From: Azospirillum rugosum | Lineage (GTDB): Bacteria; Pseudomonadota; Alphaproteobacteria; Azospirillales; Azospirillaceae | Assembly (NCBI RefSeq): GCF_017876155.1 | Contig: NZ_JAGINP010000026.1 | Span: 49,506-113,505 of the forward strand | Reading direction: 5' to 3' | Length of the DNA: 64,000 bases | Shown: in pieces, positions 58,615-64,000 of the stretch | Layout of the letters: each line of letters begins with the position of its first letter | Position numbering within the stretch: position 1 is the stretch's first letter | The notes under the pieces: generated by a model | What the model saw: only the letters and a program-made list of their open reading frames with translations | What the model was told of the DNA's origin: nothing | The model's database searches: none | Translations under genes and position numbers: made by a program

Positions 58615-60149
58615 TCGCGGCCCGCATCCTGATCGTTGAAGATGACCGCGTCGTCGCACGCGATATTCGGGAGCAGCTCGCCCGCATGGGCCATGTGGTG
58701 GTCGGCACATCCGCCAGCGGCGAGGACGCGATCCAGCTCGCCAACCGCCACCAGCCCGACCTCGTGCTGATGGACATCCGGCTGGAGGGGGAGATGGACG
58801 GGATCGAGGCCGCGCGGCGCATCCGCGACGCCCACCAGATCCCGGTCGTCTTCCTGACCGCCTACGCCAACGACGAGACCGTGCAGCGCGCCAGCATGAC
58901 GGAGCCCTTCGGCTATCTGCTGAAGCCGTTCGAAGAGCCGCAGATGCGCACCGTCATCCAGATGGCGCTGTACAAGCACGCCAGCGACGCCAAGCTGCGC
59001 CTGGGCGAGCGGCGCTACGCCGCCACGCTGGCCAGCATCCGCGACGGCGTCATCCTGTGCGACGGGCGGGGCCGGGTCGACTTCATGAACCGGGTGGCCG
59101 AGACGATGACGGGCTGGACCGCGGCGGAGGCGGTGGGGCAGCCCCTGTCGGCCGTCTTCGCCGTGATCGACGAGGAAACGCAGGAGCCGCTGGAGGATTT
59201 CGCAGCCCTCGTCCTGCGCAGCCGCGACCTGGCGCCGCCGGAACGGCTGTCCAGGCTGCTGCCCCGCTGCGCGGCGGGCGGGGCGGCCAACGTCTCCACG
59301 CCCGGCATTGTTGTTGAGGAGCGCTGCTCCGCCATCATCGACGACCGGGGCGACGTGGCCGGGGCCATCCTGGTGTTCAGCGACCTGACGCTGCGCCGGC
59401 AGATCGCCGAGGCGCTGCGCAAGGCGCAGGCCGACCTCGCCCAGATCGGCCGGCTGACCATGATGGGGGAACTGGCCGCGGCGATCGCGCACGAGGTCAA
59501 CCAGCCGCTGATGGCCATCGTCACCAACGCCGGCACCTGCCTCCAGCACCTGTCGAAGGCGAAGCCGGACCTGTCCAAGGCCCGCGCCGTGGTCGAGCGC
59601 ATCGTGCGCGACGCCCAGCGGGCGGGCGACGTGGTGCGCAGCATCCGCGCGCTGGCCCGCCGGACCCCGGCCGACCCCGGCTGGGTGGACATCAGCGCGC
59701 TGATCGCCGACACGCTGGCGCTGGTGCGGGCGGAGCTGCGGCGGGCGCGGATCGCGGTGGAGACCGACCTGCTCCGCGGGCCGCCCTGGGTGCACGGCGA
59801 CCGGGTGCAGCTCCAGCAGCTGATGCTGAACCTGGTGACCAACGCCATCGAGGCGATGGACGCGCCGACGGTGGCCGACCGCCGGCTGCGCATCACCACC
59901 AGCGCCGAGGACGGCTGCATCCGCGTGCGCGTCGAGGACAGCGGCGTCGGCTTCGCGGAAACGGACGTCGACGTCCTGTTCAAGGCGTTGTACACCACGA
60001 AGGCCGACGGCCTGGGCATGGGCCTGTCGATCAGCCGGTCGATCGTCGAACTCCACGGCGGGCAGCTGACCGCGGCGCGCGGCACCCCCAGCGGCAGCGT
60101 GTTCGAGGTCGTGCTGCCGGTGTCGTCCGGTGGAGCGGGAGAGAGCTGA
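58611..60149 (+). CDS. Receiver-PAS-histidine kinase
   Basis: A 512-aa hybrid. Receiver 1-120 with acidic pocket VEDD, phosphoacceptor Asp55 in LVLMDIRLEG and Lys in YLLKPFEEP. PAS domain about 130-260 (ASIRDGVILCDGRGRVDFMN then RVAETMTGWTAAEA). Kinase with His294 in MMGELAAAIAHEVNQPL, N-box LMLNLVTNAIEAM, G-boxes VEDSGVGF and GLGMGLSIS. It is translationally coupled to the giant kinase before it and the FixJ-like regulator after it (ATGA overlaps on both sides), so phosphate likely flows from the giant kinase to Asp55 and then from His294 to the next regulator. Confidence 0.93.
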   Translation: MIAARILIVEDDRVVARDIREQLARMGHVVVGTSASGEDAIQLANRHQPDLVLMDIRLEGEMDGIEAARRIRDAHQIPVVFLTAYANDETVQRASMTEPFGYLLKPFEEPQMRTVIQMALYKHASDAKLRLGERRYAATLASIRDGVILCDGRGRVDFMNRVAETMTGWTAAEAVGQPLSAVFAVIDEETQEPLEDFAALVLRSRDLAPPERLSRLLPRCAAGGAANVSTPGIVVEERCSAIIDDRGDVAGAILVFSDLTLRRQIAEALRKAQADLAQIGRLTMMGELAAAIAHEVNQPLMAIVTNAGTCLQHLSKAKPDLSKARAVVERIVRDAQRAGDVVRSIRALARRTPADPGWVDISALIADTLALVRAELRRARIAVETDLLRGPPWVHGDRVQLQQLMLNLVTNAIEAMDAPTVADRRLRITTSAEDGCIRVRVEDSGVGFAETDVDVLFKALYTTKADGLGMGLSISRSIVELHGGQLTAARGTPSGSVFEVVLPVSSGGAGES

Positions 60150-60808
60150 TGGGGACGAAAGCCGAGGGCAATGCCACCGCCACCGCCGCCGCCACGGCCA
60201 CCGTCGTGATCATCGACGACGACGAGGCGGTCCGGGAAGCGCTGGAAGGGCTGCTCGATTCCGTGGGGCTCCGCGTGGAAAGCTTCGCGTCGGTGCAGCA
60301 GTATGTGGATGGTCGGCCGTCCATCGACGTCGGCTGCATGGTGCTGGACGTCCGCCTGCCCGGGCGCAGCGGCATGGATTTCCAGGCCGAGCTTGCCAAG
60401 TCCGGGAACAGCCTGCCGGTGATCTTCATCAGCGGCCACGCCGACGTGCCGATGTCGGTCCGCGCCATGAAGCTGGGCGCCTTCGAGTTCCTGACCAAGC
60501 CGGTCCATCACCAGGAGCTGCTGGACTCCATCCAGGCGGCCATCGCCCGCCACCGCGCGCGGCGCGACCAGGAACGCGCGCTGGTCCTGCACCGCGCCCG
60601 CTTCGACACGCTGACGGCGCGCGAGCGCGAGATCACGCTGATGGTGGTGTCCGGCCTGCGCAACAAGCAGATCGCCGGCGACCTCGGCCTCAGCGAGGCG
60701 ACGGTGAAGCTGCACCGCGGCCAAGCCATGCGCAAGATGGAGGCGCGGTCGGTCGTGGACCTGGTCCGCATCGTCGACACGCTGGTCCCGCAGGCCGAGG
60801 GGGCGTAG
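60149..60808 (+). CDS. FixJ/NarL-type response regulator
   Basis: A 219-aa transcription factor. Receiver with DDDE (23-26), Asp67 in CMVLDVRLPG and Lys in EFLTKPVHHQ; LuxR-type HTH near 155-205 (LTAREREITLMVVSGLRNKQ, GDLGLSEATVKLHRGQAMRK). The N-terminal 17 residues are Ala/Thr-rich and variable. Output end of the three-gene relay. Target genes are unknown. Confidence 0.94.
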   Translation: MGTKAEGNATATAAATATVVIIDDDEAVREALEGLLDSVGLRVESFASVQQYVDGRPSIDVGCMVLDVRLPGRSGMDFQAELAKSGNSLPVIFISGHADVPMSVRAMKLGAFEFLTKPVHHQELLDSIQAAIARHRARRDQERALVLHRARFDTLTAREREITLMVVSGLRNKQIAGDLGLSEATVKLHRGQAMRKMEARSVVDLVRIVDTLVPQAEGA

Positions 60809-60839
60809 GCCGTCGGCAGGGCTGTCGCATTTGGCCGTT

Positions 60840-60950
60840 CAACCCTCTCCCCTCTGGGGAGAGGGGAGGGTGAGGGGGCCCCGCCATCTGGTACGTCCGG
60901 CAAAAGCGCAACCCCCTCACCCTAACCCTCTCCCCAGAGGGGAGAGGGGA
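60840..60950 (-). repeat. Interspersed repeat family B, copy 2 (inverted)
   Basis: Same element as 49960-50069 in opposite orientation: on the minus strand CCCCTCTCCCCTCTGGGGAG, AGGGTTAGGGTGAGGGGGTT, GCCGGACGTACCAGATGGCG, then a closing CTCTCCCCAGAGGGGAGAGG. It lies between convergent genes. Confidence 0.7.
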
Positions 60951-60960
60951 TTAGCGCCCC

Positions 60961-62565
60961 TCAGCCACCGTCCTCGGTTTCTGACAGGACGCGTTCGGCG
61001 GTCAGGTCTTCCAGGTCAAGCTCCGCCTCCAGGCGGTGGAGGACGGAATCGTGGATGCGGCCGGAGCGGTGCAGCGCCAGGATCTCCGCCCGGGCGGCGC
61101 GGTTGGCGGTCAGCACGGCCGCGAAATGCTCCCGCCGGTCGTCCGCGAGGCTGCCGTTGCTGTCCCTGAAGCGCACCGCCATCTCGGCCCGGTGGCTGTA
61201 CTGCTCGACGAGGCGGGGGTGACGCTCCCCGCCGTCCAGCGTGCGGGAGCGCTTGCGCATTGCCTCCAGCGCGGCCTGGGCCATGCGGACGCGGGCCTCC
61301 GGCTCCGACAGGGTGGGCCGCCGCTCCAACGCGAAGCCGCCGAGCCGCATCGCGCGGACCAGCGGGGCGAGCGTCGTCCCCTGCACGAGGATGGAGACGA
61401 GGATCACCGCCCAGGTGGTCACCAGGATAACGTCGCGCCCCGGGAACGCCTCCGGGATCGACAGGGCGACGGCCAGGCTGACCACGCCGCGCATCCCGGC
61501 CCAGCTCATGATCACCGGCACGGCGACGGACGGGTAGGGATCGCGGCGGCGCAGGCCGGGCAGCAAGAAGCGGGGGATGTAGGTCGACGGGAAGATCCAG
61601 GCGAAGCGCGCCAGGATCATCGTCGCGGCGATCGCGGCGATCGCCGGCAGGAGGCTGGTCAGGGCCGTCCCCCCTTCCGCCATCCGCCCGAGCACGCCGC
61701 GCAGCGACAGCCCGATGATGATGAAGACCAGCGATTCCAGGAGGAACACCACCAGGGTCCACACCGCGTGCGCGTGGGTCCGCACCAGGGCGGAGAACAG
61801 CGCGTGCTGGCGCCAGCCCATCACGAGCCCGGCGCCGACGGTGGCGAGCACCCCGGACACGCCCAGCGCCTCCCCGGCCAAATAGGAGCCCCAGGCGGCC
61901 AGGAAGGTCCCGACGATGCTGAGCGACACGTCGCGCAGGCGGCCCAGCAGCAGCGCGGCCCCCTGGCCGAACAGGACCCCGGCCGCCACGCCGCCGACCG
62001 CCAGCCACAGGAACTCCGCGACCGCCGGCCCGGCCTCGAAGCTCCCCGTCAGCCCGGCGGTGACGGCGAGGCGGAACAGCACGATCCCCGTCGCGTCGTT
62101 CACCAGGCTCTCGCCTTCCAGCAGGGTGACCAGCCGGGGCGGCAGAGGCAGGCCCTTCAGCACCGCGTTGGCCGCCACCGCGTCGGGCGGCGACAGGATG
62201 GCGCCCAGCGCGAAGCAGGCCGCCCAGGGCAGCGACGGCATCACCAGATGGGCCACCAGCCCGACGGCCAGGGTGGTGAAGGCGACCGCCCCCACGGCCA
62301 GCTGCAGGATGATGCGCAGGTTGGCGCGGAAGTCGCTCCACACCGTGAAGTAGGCGCTGGCGAACAGCAGCGGCGGCAGGAAGAGCAGCAGCGTCAGGTC
62401 GGGATCGGGCGTGATGTCCGGCAGGCCCGGCACCAGCGCCAGCGCGATGCCGCCGACCACCAGCACCGCCGACGGCGGCAGGCGCAGCCGGTGCGCCGCC
62501 AGCTCCAGCACCACCACCGCCGCCATCAACCCAAGCACGAGTTCGAACTGACCGGAAGGCGACAT
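60961..62565 (-). CDS. Na+/H+ antiporter, CPA1 (NhaP/YjcE) family
   Basis: A 534-aa transporter with about 12 TMs followed by a cytosolic tail from about 420. CPA1 marks: LGAILSPPDAVAANAVLKGL, EGESLVNDATGIVLFRLAVT (the ND ion-binding pair) and MSWAGMRGVVSLAVALSIPE. The tail is rich in Arg and Glu (ALEAMRKRSRTL, LHRLEAELDLEDLTAERVL). It exchanges Na+ or K+ for protons. Divergent from the AraC gene. Confidence 0.95.
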   Translation of the reverse strand: MSPSGQFELVLGLMAAVVVLELAAHRLRLPPSAVLVVGGIALALVPGLPDITPDPDLTLLLFLPPLLFASAYFTVWSDFRANLRIILQLAVGAVAFTTLAVGLVAHLVMPSLPWAACFALGAILSPPDAVAANAVLKGLPLPPRLVTLLEGESLVNDATGIVLFRLAVTAGLTGSFEAGPAVAEFLWLAVGGVAAGVLFGQGAALLLGRLRDVSLSIVGTFLAAWGSYLAGEALGVSGVLATVGAGLVMGWRQHALFSALVRTHAHAVWTLVVFLLESLVFIIIGLSLRGVLGRMAEGGTALTSLLPAIAAIAATMILARFAWIFPSTYIPRFLLPGLRRRDPYPSVAVPVIMSWAGMRGVVSLAVALSIPEAFPGRDVILVTTWAVILVSILVQGTTLAPLVRAMRLGGFALERRPTLSEPEARVRMAQAALEAMRKRSRTLDGGERHPRLVEQYSHRAEMAVRFRDSNGSLADDRREHFAAVLTANRAARAEILALHRSGRIHDSVLHRLEAELDLEDLTAERVLSETEDGG

Positions 62566-62902
62566 GCGGGACGACCGTTTCCAGGATGAGGCTGTGGGCG
62601 GGAACGGGCAGTCTGGCGGGGGCGGTCCCGGTGGTCTTGTCCAATGTGGGCCCGGCTTGTCCGATCGGATCCGGAACCGGGCGCCCGTTCGTGCCAGGAT
62701 TCCCGATTATACCAAGGTCTAGGTCCGCTCTACCTTGTCACGGTGAAAAGCGATCTGCGCTCAATGGCGCAACGCCCCGCCCCCCGATTACCCTTTGGCA
62801 AAAGGAAGCAGACCGCCGCCGTTCCGCAAGGCGGCCCCCGTAAAGCGGGGATCTGTGGGGAGTTCGGACAGCCTACCCAAGGCGACGCAACGGGGGACAA
62901 CC
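62566..62902. promoter_or_regulatory. Divergent promoter region between the antiporter and araC-like genes
   Basis: No gene was seen. It contains short palindromes (CCGATCGG near 62660-62675; CCTTT-ggc-AAAGG near 62790-62805) but no confident operator. The ribosome site GGGGGAC belongs to the araC-like gene. Confidence 0.4.
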
Positions 62903-63850
62903 ATGGCCACGGCCGCGCGCAGCAATCTCGACCTTCGCTTCATCCCGGTCGCCAACCAGCCGAAGGTCCTGGTCCGCCGGATCGGACGGGGCATGGTGGG
63001 GATCGCCCGGGTCCGCTGCGACACCGACGGCCTCGGACCCTACGACCGTCCGGAGATCGAGGACGCCTTTCTGGTCAGCCATCACCTGACGCATTTCCGC
63101 TCCGACATCCGGGTGGACGGAAAGCTGGTGAACAAGCCGCGGAACATCGCCGGGCTGACGAGCATCCACGACTACCGCCGCTGCATCGACTGCGAGATGC
63201 ACACCGCCTTCGACACCATGACCTTCCACCTGCCGCGTGTCGTGCTGGAGACGATCTTCCCGGACAGCCGGCGGGACCAGCTGGAGGATCTGGACATCGA
63301 GCCGAGCGGCAGCGTCGACGACGGCACCATCGCCGCCATGGCGGCGGCCATGCTGCCGGCGCTCGCCACGCCGGAGCGCATCAGCCTGCTGTTCCTCGAC
63401 CATGTCAGCTGCGCGCTGGCGACGCACATCGTCGCCGCCTATGGCCGGCTGGCCTCGTCCAGGACCGCGGGGACCCTGGCCTCCTGGCAGGAACGCCGGG
63501 TCAAGGAGATGATCGCGGCCCGGCTGGACGGGGAGATCCGGCTGGCCGACCTGGCGGCCGAATGCCGGCTGTCCATCGGCCATTTCGTCCGCGCCTTCCG
63601 GCGGACCACCAACACCACCCCGCACCAGTGGCTGCTGCAACGCCGCGTCGATCACGCCAAGACCCTGATGCAGGACCGGGCGCGCACGCTGGCCGAGATC
63701 GCGCTGGCCTGCGGCTTCGCCGACCAGAGCCACTTCACGCGCACCTTCACCCGCCTGGCCGGCGTCCCGCCCGGCGTCTGGCGGCAGCGCAACGTGACCG
63801 CCGTGATCGGCCCGCGCCCCGGCGCGGCGGAGGAACGGGCGGTCGCGTGA
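62903..63850 (+). CDS. AraC-family transcriptional regulator
   Basis: A 315-aa regulator. The C-terminal 100 residues hold two HTHs (IRLADLAAECRLSIGHFVRA then FRRTTNTTPHQWLLQRRVDH, LAEIALACGFADQSHFTRTF then TRLAGVPPGVWRQ), the standard AraC signature. The N-terminal 200 residues form an AraC-binding-like effector domain. The ATG at 62903 follows GGGGGAC; an in-frame start at 62795 adds unconserved sequence. Target and ligand unknown; the divergent antiporter is one candidate. Confidence 0.9.
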   Translation: MATAARSNLDLRFIPVANQPKVLVRRIGRGMVGIARVRCDTDGLGPYDRPEIEDAFLVSHHLTHFRSDIRVDGKLVNKPRNIAGLTSIHDYRRCIDCEMHTAFDTMTFHLPRVVLETIFPDSRRDQLEDLDIEPSGSVDDGTIAAMAAAMLPALATPERISLLFLDHVSCALATHIVAAYGRLASSRTAGTLASWQERRVKEMIAARLDGEIRLADLAAECRLSIGHFVRAFRRTTNTTPHQWLLQRRVDHAKTLMQDRARTLAEIALACGFADQSHFTRTFTRLAGVPPGVWRQRNVTAVIGPRPGAAEERAVA

Positions 63851-63901
63851 GCACCTTTGGATTTATGAACGCAGAAATTCCATCGTCATCCCCGCGAAGG
63901 C

Positions 63902-64000
63902 GCTACGGTATGCACACATTTCGCCATTGCGGTAAGTGGCTGATACAGTGGAGAAAAAGCCCCTCTCCCTTGAGGGGAGAGGGGTTTGGGGTGAGGGTGG
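63902..64000 (+). repeat. Interspersed repeat family A, copy 3 (cut by window end)
   Basis: GCTACGGTATGCACACATTT, then CGCCATTGCGGTAAGTGGCT and AAAAAGCCCCTCTCCCTTGA, GGGGAGAGGGGTTTGGGGTG, AGGGTGG. It matches the inverted copy at 30192-30290 along its length. Just before it (63881-63900) is a CGTCATCCCCGCGAAGGC fragment of the repeat seen at 1109. Confidence 0.7.

Overview
This is a very GC-rich stretch of an alphaproteobacterial genome. Gene content, protein flavour and interspersed repeats point to an Azospirillum-like member of the Rhodospirillales; that placement is inference, since there is no rRNA or other phylogenetic anchor in the window. A type Ia-style parA/parB pair sits among the flagellar genes, which suggests a chromid or large plasmid but does not prove it.

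Layout. 1-2.3 kb: an OmpR-type FtcR/Rem-like regulator lacking the phosphoacceptor Asp, a VOC protein and an EVE protein. 2.3-7.8 kb (minus): fliF-fliH-fliN-fliP, an 83-aa unknown, fliG and a FliK-C-like protein, nearly all overlapping or within a few bases. 7.9-12.9 kb (plus): fliL-fliM-DUF6468-like-motE-fliK-flgD. 13-18.5 kb: a GH12-type glycosidase without signal peptide, then periplasmic nitrate reductase napEDABC (minus) with an FNR-type box. 18.8-22.3 kb (minus): flgF-flgG-flgA-flgH and a second FliL-like protein. 22.4-26.8 kb (plus): a large exported helical-repeat protein, motA, motB. 26.8-35 kb is mixed metabolism: MarC, a soluble PQQ sugar dehydrogenase with cytochrome c, a 26-codon orphan pqqA, a chemoreceptor, an MBL hydrolase and a leucine-type dehydrogenase. 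35.4-41.2 kb (plus): flgE-flgK-flgL-flgI-flgJ-flgN. 41.8-43.7 kb (minus): parA-parB. 44-50 kb: a LysR/YeiH pair, an HPP-CBS membrane protein behind a SoxR/MerR-type promoter, and the biotin transporter bioMNY. 50-53 kb: an SDR, a LysR regulator and a lysine-rich helical protein resembling an alpha-pore-forming toxin. 53.5-60.8 kb: a three-gene phosphorelay headed by a 1701-aa pseudokinase/ATPase/GAF/histidine kinase. 61-64 kb: a CPA1 antiporter and an AraC regulator.

How it fits together. The flagellar genes supply most of the MS/C ring, rod, hook, hook-filament junction, stator and chaperones, but fliE, flgB, flgC, fliI, fliQ, fliR, flhA, flhB and flagellin are absent and must lie elsewhere. 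A tandem GTTTAA direct repeat with an 11-12 bp period precedes the orphan regulator, the flgF/TPR divergon (two copies) and flgE. It is the best candidate for this regulator's operator and would tie the dispersed operons into one regulon.

Intergenic DNA is rich in palindromic CCCTCTCCCC-type repeats of at least two longer families. No tRNA, rRNA, insertion sequence, prophage or CRISPR array was seen.
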